Shown here: one piece after another, positions 37,485 to 46,873 of the stretch
Layout of the letters: every line of letters starts with the position of its first letter
How positions within the stretch are numbered: position 1 is the first letter of the stretch
Source: Brasilonema angustatum HA4187-MV1
Lineage (GTDB): Bacteria; Cyanobacteriota; Cyanobacteriia; Cyanobacteriales; Nostocaceae
Direction of reading: 5' to 3'
Assembly: GCA_019359695.1 (NCBI GenBank)
Contig: JAHHGV010000008.1
Span: 124,001-188,000 of the forward strand
Length of the DNA: 64,000 nt
Program-made: the position numbers and the translations under genes
The notes under the pieces: model-generated
Told to the model about the DNA's origin: nothing
Seen by the model: only the letters and a program-made list of their open reading frames with translations
The model's database searches: none

Positions 37485-38738
37485 ATGAACTCACAGCAAC
37501 CTCACTCAAGAGTACAGCCGCAAGAGGAATGGATGCATCCAAGTACCAATCCGAAAGATTGGTCATGGTCCTTTTGGGCTGTTGTACCACTTTACCCCTA
37601 CGGTAAGCGGCGGACAGTGTGTAGAGAAATAGTTAAGGACACTATCTGGACATTCGACCAGCTTCAAGGCATCCTCTACACCATCGTACCGATTCGTATG
37701 ACCGTCGTAAAGCTCTGGGCAGGGGGTCTACTTGTCTATGCGCCTGTTGCTCCGACGACCGAGTGTGTCCGCCTAGTGAACCAGTTGGTAGCAAAGCACG
37801 GTGAAGTTAAGTATATCATTCTGCCAACGAGTTCTGGTTTGGAGCACAAAGTTTTCGTTGGTCCCTTTGCCAGACGCTTTCCAAACGCACAGGTTTTCAT
37901 TGCCCCGCATCAGTGGAGTTTGCCGTTCAACCTGCCATTGAGTTGGCTTGGCTTTCCCCAAAAACGAACCCAAGTGCTTCCAGAGGACAGCAGACAAGCG
38001 CCCTTTGGTAATGAGTTTGATTATGCAGTGTTGGACATTAACTTGGGACGGGGTTCTTTTGCGGAAGTAGCGGTTTTCCACAGGCGATCGCGCACTCTGC
38101 TTGTAACTGATTCTGTTCTATCTGTGCCAGAAGAACCACCAGCGATCGCCCAATTAGATCCATATCCCTTGCTGTTTCATGCTAGAGACAATGCCTTCGA
38201 GGCGATCGAGGACAACGAAGCAAACCGCCGCAAAGGATGGCAACGCATCTGTTTATTTGCAGTTTACTTTCGTCCAAGTGTGCTAGAGGTAACTGGAATG
38301 GTGCAGACGTTTCGCGATACTTTTCAAGCACCAAATCACTCACCAAAGGCGTACTTTGGTTTGTTTCCATTTCGCTGGAAACAGAACTGGAAGCAGTCAT
38401 TCGATATCCTACGAGAAAATGGGGGTCCTTTTGTAGCACCAATTCTGCAAATCCTCATTCTTCCCCAAGCACCGAAACAAGTGCTCAACTGGGCTGACAA
38501 AGTTGCAACTTGGGATTTTGGGCGAATTATTTCCTGTCACTTTGACTCGCCAATGGAAGCTGTTCCACGTCAATTTCGGCAGGCATTTGCTTTTCTTGAG
38601 AAGAAACCTTTGGCAAGTGAGAACTCATTTGGAAGCTCAAATGAGCCTCTGGTGGAGGAAGACTTTAAATTCATCAAAGAACTTGAGGCTAATCTGGTTA
38701 GGGGCGGAATCGCCACACCAGCTAAAGAGAAGGTGTAA
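37485..38738 (+). CDS. DUF4336 domain protein (metallo-beta-lactamase-like)
   Basis: 417 aa. The region from VVPLYPYGKRRTVCREIV through TIWTFDQLQGILYTIVPIRM and VYAPVAPT matches cyanobacterial DUF4336 proteins, which look like degenerate metallo-beta-lactamase folds; SGLEHKVFVGPFAR occupies the usual metal-ligand position. Function is unknown. No signal peptide or membrane segment. It is a single gene with no obvious partner. Confidence 0.8.
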   Translation: MNSQQPHSRVQPQEEWMHPSTNPKDWSWSFWAVVPLYPYGKRRTVCREIVKDTIWTFDQLQGILYTIVPIRMTVVKLWAGGLLVYAPVAPTTECVRLVNQLVAKHGEVKYIILPTSSGLEHKVFVGPFARRFPNAQVFIAPHQWSLPFNLPLSWLGFPQKRTQVLPEDSRQAPFGNEFDYAVLDINLGRGSFAEVAVFHRRSRTLLVTDSVLSVPEEPPAIAQLDPYPLLFHARDNAFEAIEDNEANRRKGWQRICLFAVYFRPSVLEVTGMVQTFRDTFQAPNHSPKAYFGLFPFRWKQNWKQSFDILRENGGPFVAPILQILILPQAPKQVLNWADKVATWDFGRIISCHFDSPMEAVPRQFRQAFAFLEKKPLASENSFGSSNEPLVEEDFKFIKELEANLVRGGIATPAKEKV

Positions 38739-38830
38739 AACATTAGCTACTCTATCCCCTGTCAGCTTTTGTGAGTCAATAGCAGATCCCACTCCTAATT
38801 AGCGCACCCTACGCCTAAATTCTATTCTGG

Positions 38831-39256
38831 TCAATCATCAGGAGGATGCCAACCAATAATTGTCCAACGTCGTCGGGCAACAACTATTACTGGATTATTC
38901 ATTCGCAGGCAAACAATTGTAGCCCTACCAATAGTAGTTAAACCTTCTACTTTTGTAGCATCAGAACTCCAAGTAAAATGCTCAGACCATCTCTGTGTAC
39001 GCGGATTAAATAGAGGTGCTATTTCCCCAGTTAAAGGGTCTATAACTTCGATTGAATCAGCTTTAAATTCATTGCAAGAGCGACAGGCTAAACAAATATT
39101 TTCAAAGGTCGTTTCTCCACCTTTTGATCGGGGTTGAATATGGTCATGGCTCATCGGAATACCGCTATTCGCTTCTGTTGTTAAGCAATAACAGCAACGT
39201 CCTTTATCGCTAACAGCTATTTGATTTCGTAAGCTTTCAGAAATATATTTAGACAC
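38831..39256 (-). CDS. HNH endonuclease
   Basis: 141 aa. The zinc-binding CxxC (CCYC) is followed by HDHIQPRSKGGETTFENICL, the HNH core, and ACRSCNEFKAD with the second Cys pair. HNH proteins cleave DNA with a single metal ion; this one has no extra domain. It lies 6 bp downstream of a small gene on the same strand, and such pairs recur in cyanobacteria. Whether it acts in defence, transposition or conflict is unknown. Confidence 0.88.
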   Translation of the reverse strand: MSKYISESLRNQIAVSDKGRCCYCLTTEANSGIPMSHDHIQPRSKGGETTFENICLACRSCNEFKADSIEVIDPLTGEIAPLFNPRTQRWSEHFTWSSDATKVEGLTTIGRATIVCLRMNNPVIVVARRRWTIIGWHPPDD

Positions 39257-39262
39257 AACAAT

Positions 39263-39667
39263 TTAAGGAGTCGGCACATGATGTCCTCGCCAACGGAGTA
39301 ACACAGCAGCTTGGGCTTTACATAGGATAAAACAGTCAGCTTCGTGACGCAGTTTTATTAGTTCCAATTGTTCTGCATCTGTAATGTTACCACTAGAGTT
39401 ACGCAAAAGCAGAAAGTTGTATCGCTCCATTTGGTCTGCTGTTTTGCAACTGCGGACTATTTGCCACAAACTATTGTCATTTAGTTTATCTAAAGCCGCG
39501 AGGTCAGCTTGGAATTCCTCTGGTACATCATCCCATTCCGGAGGACTACCCACCTGTAAAGCATGAACTATTACCTCTTCAATGGGGCGACGTTGCGCGT
39601 GGGCAGTGTTGACTAAACGCTGATAGAGTATTTCTGGGATTTGAAGAGTTAGTGTCTGTGTTGTCAT
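39263..39667 (-). CDS. Small protein upstream of HNH nuclease (ribbon-helix-helix-like start)
   Basis: 134 aa. The first ~40 residues (TLTLQIPEILYQRLVNTA, then IEEVIVHAL) resemble antitoxin-type ribbon-helix-helix proteins, with a beta strand and two helices. The rest is helical with no recognised domain. Tight linkage with the HNH gene suggests a regulatory or antitoxin partner, which is inference. No toxin phenotype can be read from sequence. Confidence 0.65.
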   Translation of the reverse strand: MTTQTLTLQIPEILYQRLVNTAHAQRRPIEEVIVHALQVGSPPEWDDVPEEFQADLAALDKLNDNSLWQIVRSCKTADQMERYNFLLLRNSSGNITDAEQLELIKLRHEADCFILCKAQAAVLLRWRGHHVPTP

Positions 39668-39864
39668 TGTTCAATTCTCTACCCATGCCTTGATTGAACC
39701 GTCTTAATTTTAGCGTAGTTCAAACAAGGATAATTATGGCAAAATGCTTTCTTTATTCTATGCAGCTAGAGCGTCTAACGCAGCAGTAATAAAAGCTCTG
39801 CTACAGCCAGATACCGATGGTGATTTGAAGACTAACAAATCAACAAATCAATAAAAGCAAGACT

Positions 39865-41004
39865 TTAAACCTTGAAAAACCATCGCCGCTGATACATCAC
39901 ATAAGCAACTGCCACCCAAAGTAACACAGTGACTATCGCGAACAATAAAGAACCATTCATCGCACCAGCCCAAGACGCAAAGACATTCTGGTAAATCCAA
40001 TCATAAGTGCTGGGAGCATTTTCCCCAGAACCGATTTTAGTTCTCACCAAGATTTTAATTAGTAATACAGAAGCAACAAAAAGGGAAATGGCATTTAATC
40101 CCAGCACTTCAAAAGCTTTATCCCAACGCCGTACCCGCCGCACTTCAATAAGTTCATAACAAGCTGCAAGTAACAATAATGCCCAACCACTAGTGAAAAT
40201 TACATAAGAACTCGTCCATAGCTTTTTGTTAATCGGGAATGTCCAGCCCCATGCCCAACCAATAATTAAGCAACCAATACCAAATAAGACTAAACCTATG
40301 CTTGTACGAGATTTCACTGGCTGAGCGCGTATCCATTGTCCAGCGAAATATCCAGCCAATACACTCACAATAGCAGGAATAGTGCCAAAAAGTCCCTCTG
40401 GATCTCCTAAATTCTTAAAACCATCGCCCTTGTAAAGATGTGCTTGAGGAATAATTAAGCGGTCTATATAAGCACCGATATTTCCCTCCCGCGTCGTCAG
40501 CACTCCAGCACCATAACCGGGAACGGGCACATACATCATTGCTAACCAATAGCCGATGAGTAACACTCCTGCTAATATCCATTGTCCTTTACGTGGGAGT
40601 TTAAGGACGGCAATAGAAGCAAGGAGATATGTCAAGCTAATGCGTTGCAACACTCCCATAATGCGGATAGTACTCAAATCAAAAGTCCAAGGACCTTTAT
40701 TCCAAAAACCATTGAGTAATAATCCTAAAGCGAATAAAATCGCAGCGCGACGCAAAATACGCAAGTAAACAGGCGCTGTGGGTTTATTGTCGCCAGTGTA
40801 CTTTGACAAGGAGAAAGTCATCGCCACACCAACAATAAACAGAAAGAAAGGAAAGACTAAATCAGTTGGGGTACAGCCGTGCCAATCTGCATGGAGTAGT
40901 GGAGGGTAGACATTAGGAGGTTCGGTAACACCCGCCATGTTAACAAGAATCATGGCTGCAATAGTTATGCCGCGAAAAACATCAAGCGAAGTAAGACGAC
41001 CCAT
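39865..41004 (-). CDS. DUF5009/heparan-alpha-glucosaminide N-acetyltransferase-like membrane protein
   Basis: 379 aa with about ten hydrophobic helices. The N-terminal RLTSLDVFRGITIAAMILVN and then HADWHGCTPTDLVFPFFLFI are the signature of the YeiB/NagX/HGSNAT group, polytopic acyltransferases that acetylate amino sugars. The His in HADWHG is near the proposed acetyl-carrying position. Substrate here is unknown; wall or exopolysaccharide sugar is likely. Single gene. Confidence 0.85.
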   Translation of the reverse strand: MGRLTSLDVFRGITIAAMILVNMAGVTEPPNVYPPLLHADWHGCTPTDLVFPFFLFIVGVAMTFSLSKYTGDNKPTAPVYLRILRRAAILFALGLLLNGFWNKGPWTFDLSTIRIMGVLQRISLTYLLASIAVLKLPRKGQWILAGVLLIGYWLAMMYVPVPGYGAGVLTTREGNIGAYIDRLIIPQAHLYKGDGFKNLGDPEGLFGTIPAIVSVLAGYFAGQWIRAQPVKSRTSIGLVLFGIGCLIIGWAWGWTFPINKKLWTSSYVIFTSGWALLLLAACYELIEVRRVRRWDKAFEVLGLNAISLFVASVLLIKILVRTKIGSGENAPSTYDWIYQNVFASWAGAMNGSLLFAIVTVLLWVAVAYVMYQRRWFFKV

Positions 41005-41319
41005 AAGCGGAGTTTTGGATGAAGTACTATAAAATACTCCGCTTTGTACAGATAATCAAGATAAATTTGTACAATGAAATACAAGTTAAAATTTTATTCA
41101 ACACCTGCCAGTGTAGGAACGCCCCAGGACAACTCCTGTCAAAATCTCAGAGGTCGTTCTTTTAATGGATTTATTTCTAGTAGTTTTACTACCAATATTG
41201 TTCTATTTTTTGAGTATTCTCTTGATTTTATACCGGGATACTTTGGAAACAATACATAATTTACTATTTGAGCCTTCAGTGAACCGTATGGCGCTAGAAT
41301 TCCACTGGGATTAGTAAAC

Positions 41320-41440
41320 TCAGATCTTGCAGCAGTATCAATAACGAGGCAGAGCCTCGACATCTCGTTCCCAGGCTCAGCCTGGGAACGAGGGTTGGGA
41401 GGCTCCGCCTCCTAATTATTGAGAATGGGTGCAAGATCTC
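41320..41440. repeat. ATCTTGCA-ended MITE just upstream of the YcaO gene
   Basis: The left end TCAGATCTTGCAGCA and right end GGGTGCAAGATCTC are inverted copies. The 7-base direct repeat AGTAAAC flanks both ends (41313-41319 and 41441-41447) and looks like a target duplication. Inside is a palindrome TCGTTCCCAGGC...GCCTGGGAACGA. The rest of 41005-41319 has no clear gene. Confidence 0.7.
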
Positions 41441-41473
41441 AGTAAACAAACAACTAATAACGAGCAACGAGCA

Positions 41474-43780
41474 ATGCAACCTAAACCCCAATTCAATCCT
41501 TGTTACTCAGTTGAAACTATAGAAACAGACAATGTATTTTTGTTGTCTGAGAGAGAAAAAGTTTGGTTAAGCGATCGCCTTTCTTGTAGTTTAGCTGCTT
41601 TGATAGATGGCGATCGCAATATTGACGAAATTATAGATACCATTCAACAGTCGCTACTGCAAGACCCAAAATCTTTACAGTCAGCTACCACCTTCTTCCA
41701 AGAAGTTCTCAATATAAGTATTAAAGCCCAATATGCTTTATTCCAAATGCAACAAAAGGGCTATCTTGTTCAAGAAGATAACTCTGTTCCATCGCACTTA
41801 AGCATATTCTGCCATCATCTCAATGTTGCTCCCACAGTAGCCCATCAAAGATTGCGATCGACTAAAGTAGCAGTAAAAGCTAATGGTTCAGTTGCGGCAT
41901 CTGACTTGATTGCTGTGCTTGAGTCTCTCCAAATTCAAGTAGCAGACGAAGGTGATTTGACAGTAGTTTTAACTGATGATTATCTCAATCCTGAGCTAGA
42001 TAAATTTAATCAACAAGCCTTAAAATCCCAATCTCCCTGGATGCTGGTTAAGCCATTAGGGACAATAGTTTGGATTGGTCCTTTATTTCATCCTCAGAAA
42101 ACAGGTTGTTGGAACTGTTTAGCCAAGCGTTTGCGAGATAATAGACCAATTGAAGGGTTTATTCAGAGACAAAAGCGCATTTCTTCCCCTTTAACTTCTC
42201 CTTTGGGATTTTTGCCATCTACAGTACAAACTGCATTAGGAATGGTAGCCACAGAGGTGTTTAAGTGGATTGTCCAAGGAGAAAATAAACAATTAGAAAG
42301 TAATTTGATTGCTTACGATGCGATCGCACTGCAAACTCAAAATCATACCTGGGTGAAGCGTCCTCAATGTTCTAGCTGTGGAGAGATGGTAAATGGGTTA
42401 ACCAACAACCCCCTGCCTGTTGTTTTAGAACACCGCCAGAAAACCTTTACCGTCGATGGAGGACACCGTATTTGTTCGCCACAAGAAACTCTCAAGAAAT
42501 ATCAGCATCATATTAGCCCCATTACTGGCGTTGTGCGAGAACTAAATAAAATTCCTGGGAATGGATTAACTCATAATTACATTGCCAAACATCATTTTCT
42601 CAGTATTTTCGACGATTGCGCTAGTTTGCGCCAAAATTTGGGGGGTAGAAGTGCAGGGAAAGGTAGGACTGACTCTCAAGCTATGGCTAGCGGTTTCTGC
42701 GAAGCGATCGAGCGATATTCTGGGGTGTTTCAAGGGTATGAAATTAGAGAAAAAGGCATTTACCAACAAATGGGGGACAAGGCGATCCATCCCAATGTTT
42801 GTATGAACTTCAGCCAACAGCAATATCAGAATAGAGAGCAATGGAATGCTGAGTGTCAAGGCTGGTTTCAAAAAGTCCCCGAACTTTTTGATGAAGAAAG
42901 AGAAATTGACTGGACTCCCGTTTGGTCTTTAACCCATCAAGAATTTAAGTATCTGCCAACGGCTTACTGTTATTATGGCTATCAACCGTCTTATAAACCC
43001 GACTGTTGGGCTGATTCTAATGGATGTGCGGCGGGTAATACTCTTGAAGAAGCAATTCTGCAAGGGTTTATGGAGTTAGTAGAGCGCGATGCTGTCGCGT
43101 TATGGTGGTATAACTCCCTGCAAAAGCCTCAAGTGGATTTAGATAGTTTCGACGAGCCTTATTTTCAAAGCCTGAAGCAATATTATCAAACTATTAATCG
43201 GGAACTTTGGGTTTTAGATATTACCAGCGATCTCAACATTCCTGTCTTTGCTGCTATTAGTCGCAGAAGCGATCGCCAAGTAGAAGATATTGTTTTGGGT
43301 TATGGCGCTCATTTCGATGCCAAGATTGCTATTAGTCGAGCCTTGACTGAAGTTAACCAAATTTTACCTAATGTTTTATTAACGCAAGCCGATGGCAATA
43401 CCCAATATCCTCCATCAGCAGATCGCTTGGCGGTAGATTGGTGGACAACTGCGACTTTGACAAATCAATCTTATCTAGTTCCCGATAATCGAGTTGCTGC
43501 TAAAGTCGCAGTAGATTATCCTCAAATTGCCAGTGACAATCTTTTAGAAGATATTAAGCTGTGTCAACAAATCGTCGAGAAAAACGGTATGGAAATGCTG
43601 GTTTTAGATCAGACTCGTCCTGATATCGAACTGAAGGTAGCTAAGGTAATTGTTCCGGGGATGAGGCACTGGTGGAGTCGGTTAGGTGGAGGGAGATTAT
43701 ATAAGGTTCCGGTCAAAATGGGTTGGTTGAAAGAAACCTTGACGGAGGAGGAACTTAATCCTTTCCCGATGTGGATGTAA
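41474..43780 (+). CDS. Fused E1-like/YcaO cyclodehydratase (TOMM-type)
   Basis: 768 aa. The N-terminal half is the E1-like leader-binding part with two zinc Cys pairs (GCWNCLAKRL and CSSCGEM). The C-terminal half is a YcaO domain: GKGRTDSQAMASGFCEAIER for ATP binding, then GNTLEEAILQGFMELVERDA. The last residues NPFPMWM resemble the proline-rich YcaO C-terminus. It should use ATP to cyclise Cys, Ser or Thr in a precursor peptide to azolines, as PatD/TruD do. ATG at 41474 is chosen over an earlier start inside the MITE. No obvious short precursor sits beside it. Confidence 0.9.
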   Translation: MQPKPQFNPCYSVETIETDNVFLLSEREKVWLSDRLSCSLAALIDGDRNIDEIIDTIQQSLLQDPKSLQSATTFFQEVLNISIKAQYALFQMQQKGYLVQEDNSVPSHLSIFCHHLNVAPTVAHQRLRSTKVAVKANGSVAASDLIAVLESLQIQVADEGDLTVVLTDDYLNPELDKFNQQALKSQSPWMLVKPLGTIVWIGPLFHPQKTGCWNCLAKRLRDNRPIEGFIQRQKRISSPLTSPLGFLPSTVQTALGMVATEVFKWIVQGENKQLESNLIAYDAIALQTQNHTWVKRPQCSSCGEMVNGLTNNPLPVVLEHRQKTFTVDGGHRICSPQETLKKYQHHISPITGVVRELNKIPGNGLTHNYIAKHHFLSIFDDCASLRQNLGGRSAGKGRTDSQAMASGFCEAIERYSGVFQGYEIREKGIYQQMGDKAIHPNVCMNFSQQQYQNREQWNAECQGWFQKVPELFDEEREIDWTPVWSLTHQEFKYLPTAYCYYGYQPSYKPDCWADSNGCAAGNTLEEAILQGFMELVERDAVALWWYNSLQKPQVDLDSFDEPYFQSLKQYYQTINRELWVLDITSDLNIPVFAAISRRSDRQVEDIVLGYGAHFDAKIAISRALTEVNQILPNVLLTQADGNTQYPPSADRLAVDWWTTATLTNQSYLVPDNRVAAKVAVDYPQIASDNLLEDIKLCQQIVEKNGMEMLVLDQTRPDIELKVAKVIVPGMRHWWSRLGGGRLYKVPVKMGWLKETLTEEELNPFPMWM

Positions 43781-43808
43781 AAATTAATTAAACTAAACTT
43801 ACCCCAGA

Positions 43809-44660
43809 TTAGAAATTCATACGTCTCGCAGTAACGAGATAGTGATTAAAAACACTTGAAGTTGGACTCGATACAGGGGAAGTCCAACGACCGTAGTTTG
43901 CTTCTGCTTCTCCCAGAACTACAATCCTTGGTTGCCTTGGCTGCCATCCATAGTGCAAAATGAATTGCTCAGGATTGGAGACACCAAAATGCCAAGGACA
44001 TCCCAGTTTTCTGAGCTTAGAGAGAAATGGTTGTGCATAGGGAGAGTTTAGAAGCTGTGCTTCAACGAAGTCCATTCCAAGCCAGCTACCTGGACAGGCA
44101 AGACTTTGTAGTGTCTCAAGCACAGTCGCTACAGTCGCGGGTTTTAGGTAAAACATCAGTCCCTCGAACAGAAATGCTGCGGGTTTATGTCGGTCAAAGC
44201 CAAAGTCGGTAAGAGCAGTTGCCCAATCCTGTTCCAAGTCTGTTACTACGACCTTTCGTACACACTGTGCTCTAGCATTCAAATTTAGAAGGATAGGCTC
44301 CTTGTATTGAAATATTTCTTGACGATCTACTTCAAATAGTTGAACGCCATCCATCCAGGGCAAGCGGAAAGCACGGGCATCCATTCCGGATGCTACCAGA
44401 ACAACCTGCTTGAGAGATAATTCATGGACAGCCATCAGTAAAGCATCATCAAAAAAACGAGTCCGAATAGAAATACCAGGATGTGGATCATTAGCTGACA
44501 ATCCCGGGGAAAATGCCCTCAAATCTGAGAACAGTGCAAACCCCCTGTCACTGGCAAAAGCCCGAGCATATGTATCTACAAACAACCGTTGTCGATACTC
44601 AGTTTCATATGCTCGTGCTGCTGCAACATATAGCGATGTAACGCCGACAGAACTCAACAT
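43809..44660 (-). CDS. LCM-type SAM-dependent methyltransferase
   Basis: 283 aa. VVLVASGMDARAFRLPW and LFEVDRQEIFQYK are the SAM-binding signature of the leucine carboxyl methyltransferase/TIGR00027 family, with FLFEGLMFYLKPATV as a further conserved block. These enzymes methylate carboxyl or hydroxyl groups of natural products or proteins. It is convergent with the YcaO gene (28 bp apart). A tailoring role on the same product is possible, but it may be unrelated. Confidence 0.85.
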   Translation of the reverse strand: MLSSVGVTSLYVAAARAYETEYRQRLFVDTYARAFASDRGFALFSDLRAFSPGLSANDPHPGISIRTRFFDDALLMAVHELSLKQVVLVASGMDARAFRLPWMDGVQLFEVDRQEIFQYKEPILLNLNARAQCVRKVVVTDLEQDWATALTDFGFDRHKPAAFLFEGLMFYLKPATVATVLETLQSLACPGSWLGMDFVEAQLLNSPYAQPFLSKLRKLGCPWHFGVSNPEQFILHYGWQPRQPRIVVLGEAEANYGRWTSPVSSPTSSVFNHYLVTARRMNF

Positions 44661-44918
44661 AAATACATTGATAAAATTAGTTCATCATGGTAATATCAGG
44701 GCAATACAACAAAGCAATTTACTCTTTATTGCTCATTATTTTAACGAGTCACTAGCGAGAATGAATATTTTACTCTCTCTAACTGATAGTTAAAAGCCTG
44801 ATTCTTTCATAATTGCCTAGTCGTGTATTAACTCTCTCCTAAGAAATCGCAAGGTTTCCTTACATCCATAAGGCGAGATCGCGCTTAAACAGCTTTTAAG
44901 AAATATTTCTGTTTCTTT

Positions 44919-45094
44919 GTATCGATTTTGAATGTGATCGCTTTCCTTGAACGCTCTTGTCAGGCTGGGTTATCAAATTTGAAAATGCAGCCAATTAAAG
45001 AGCATCACTGGTTATGGTTTTCCTGTGAGATGAGTGATTTCAAGATTTTTCATCACATCAACATTTAGTGAATTTATGAAAATAGGAGATTGAA
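44919..45094 (+). promoter_or_regulatory. Duplicated 176-bp upstream region, copy A
   Basis: From GTATCGATTTTG to the base before the start codon of the next gene, this stretch matches 45788-45963 with four substitutions and no gap. It ends in AAATAGGAGATTGAA, giving a clear ribosome site. A 27-codon frame (MQPIKEHHWLWFSC...) lies inside both copies. It probably contains the promoter and 5' leader. Confidence 0.7.
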
Positions 45095-45760
45095 ATGGAA
45101 TCCCAAGATTTACGTGATACATTTTTCGATCGTTTTTTATTACAAGCTAAGCTAATTTCTCAGCTCGTTACATTTTGGTGGACATATAGTGAGGAGGATG
45201 AGGAGGATGATAATAATGATCAAGATAAAACAAAGGCAGCAAATATTCTAGGACAATGTTTCTTTCCAGGTTTTTCTGAAGTAGATCCTTTCATAGCTCC
45301 CCCGAAATTACGTTATCTATTTTCAGCCGACCCCAGACAACACCTTCAGGATATTAATAATGGTTCTCCTACTGATTCATTTGGCAATACTGATGAAAAC
45401 CCTCTGGGACTACATGTTAGTACGCTTATTACAGTCTTTGGTTCAGACCGTATTAACAACCAAGAAAAATATCTTTCTCCTATATTCACTTCTACTGAAC
45501 TAGGGTTAGACAAAGACAAAAATAATTCTCCGTATTACGAATTTAGAATTGATAATAGCGGTACAAAATTTGGCCGACTTACTGATCCTGAACTGGTTCC
45601 AACGGACGAAAATTTAACAATAAAATATATATATACTATTCCAATTCCTCCACGCCATCTAGATCCACACTATCCAAAACATAAGCGGATCTATGAAAAA
45701 TGGATCTCAGATCAAGAAAATACATATCCTCCTAGTATGCATATACCCTTTACTACTTAA
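45095..45760 (+). CDS. Unknown 221-aa acidic protein, first of a tandem pair
   Basis: 221 aa. Starts MESQD, then FFDRFLLQAKLISQLVTFWW, an acidic Glu/Asp-rich stretch, then VSTLITVFGSDRINNQEKYL, LSPIFTSTELGLDK, a Tyr/Pro-rich part and the end IPFTT. It has no signal peptide and no known domain. Clear relative of the next gene, about half identical. AGGAGATTGAA precedes the ATG. Candidate substrate or accessory of the nearby YcaO or radical SAM enzymes, but this rests on location only. Confidence 0.75.
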   Translation: MESQDLRDTFFDRFLLQAKLISQLVTFWWTYSEEDEEDDNNDQDKTKAANILGQCFFPGFSEVDPFIAPPKLRYLFSADPRQHLQDINNGSPTDSFGNTDENPLGLHVSTLITVFGSDRINNQEKYLSPIFTSTELGLDKDKNNSPYYEFRIDNSGTKFGRLTDPELVPTDENLTIKYIYTIPIPPRHLDPHYPKHKRIYEKWISDQENTYPPSMHIPFTT

Positions 45761-45787
45761 TGAAGGCGTTAGAAGCCAATAATCCTA

Positions 45788-45963
45788 GTATCGATTTTGA
45801 ATGTGATCGCTTTCCTTGAACGCTCTTGTCACGCTGGGTTATCAAATTTGAAAATGCAGCCAATTAAAGAGCATCACTGGTTATGGTTTTCATGTAAGAT
45901 GAGTGATCTCAAGATTTTTCATCACATCAACATTTAGTGAATTTATGAAAATAGGAGATTGAA
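45788..45963 (+). promoter_or_regulatory. Duplicated 176-bp upstream region, copy B
   Basis: Four substitutions from copy A (for example CAGGCT to CACGCT and TCCTGTGAG to TCATGTAAG), same length, same ribosome site. The extreme similarity contrasts with the diverged coding parts that follow. Confidence 0.7.
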
Positions 45964-46620
45964 ATGGAATCCCAAGATTCAATATGTGATGATTTTTTAA
46001 AGCGTTTTTTATTACAAGGTAAGATAATTTCTCAGATCATTACGTTTTGGTGGCGATATGATGATAACGAGAAAGCAACAGGAGATGATCCAAAGAAAAT
46101 AGAGATAGCAAAGCTTTTAGGAGAATATTTCTTTCCAAACGAGCCCGCTAGTTCACCAGGTAGGCTTTCCCCCTCTCAATTTTTAATTGAGCTATTTAAA
46201 ACCGAAAGTAGGCTTTCCCCGTCTCCATCTTTAATTGACCTATTTAAAGCTGATCCCAGATTACATATTAATGAAGAAAATCCGGAAAAATCTGTTGAGG
46301 TGCTAATAACGATCTTTGGCCGAGATCGTATTTCTAACAAAGAAACATATCTTTCTCCTATATTCAATTCTACTGAACTGGGCTTAAACAACAGAAATAA
46401 TCTTGCACGTTACGAATTTGAAATTGATATTAACGGTACAAGATTTGGCAAGCTTACTGACCCTAGAATAATAATAGAGAATGACAATTCACTGTTGAAA
46501 TATATATATATTATTCCAATTCCTCCACGCCCTAGAATAGATAATATGATCTATGAACAATGGATCTCAAATGAAAATGACAATTATCCTCCTAACCAAT
46601 TAATACCCTTTACCACTTAA
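45964..46620 (+). CDS. Unknown 218-aa protein, second of a tandem pair
   Basis: 218 aa. Same plan as the preceding gene: MESQD start, FLLQGKIISQIITFWWRY, an acidic or polar middle, LITIFGRDRISNKETYL, LSPIFNSTELGL, then YIIPIPPRP and the end LIPFTT. An internal duplication RLSPS(Q/P)(F/S)LI(E/D)LFK is present near residues 65-90. Paralogue by tandem duplication. A terminator follows at 46787-46817. Function unknown. Confidence 0.75.
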   Translation: MESQDSICDDFLKRFLLQGKIISQIITFWWRYDDNEKATGDDPKKIEIAKLLGEYFFPNEPASSPGRLSPSQFLIELFKTESRLSPSPSLIDLFKADPRLHINEENPEKSVEVLITIFGRDRISNKETYLSPIFNSTELGLNNRNNLARYEFEIDINGTRFGKLTDPRIIIENDNSLLKYIYIIPIPPRPRIDNMIYEQWISNENDNYPPNQLIPFTT

Positions 46621-46786
46621 TAAAGGTATTAGAAACCGATAGCTTTAAGCTGGAATAATTATTATTCAGCACTATTATAGGGTTTCTTAAGCAACTTAGA
46701 CACACCTAAATCTTTTCTAGCAAAAGAAGCAGCTTTAAAAACATACCTCACCAGGTTGGGAATCGTTATAAGTTAAATATTGATTG

Positions 46787-46817
46787 ACCCACAGCTAGGA
46801 ACTGCTTGTGGGTTTTT
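46787..46817 (+). terminator. Rho-independent terminator
   Basis: ACCCACA (46787-46793) pairs with TGTGGGT (46807-46813), extended by GC/GC inside, followed by TTTT. It ends the transcript of the tandem pair and separates it from the radical SAM gene, which starts 57 bases on. Confidence 0.75.
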
Positions 46818-46873
46818 ATATAGATATTGCCACTAAAAAACGTAGAGATAGATAATATCAATAGGTAATAATT

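Noticed and set aside
41074-41259. 61-aa frame upstream of the YcaO gene as a TOMM precursor
   Set aside because: No recognisable leader, no Cys/Ser/Thr-rich core with a cleavage site, weak start context, and its region is bounded by repeats.
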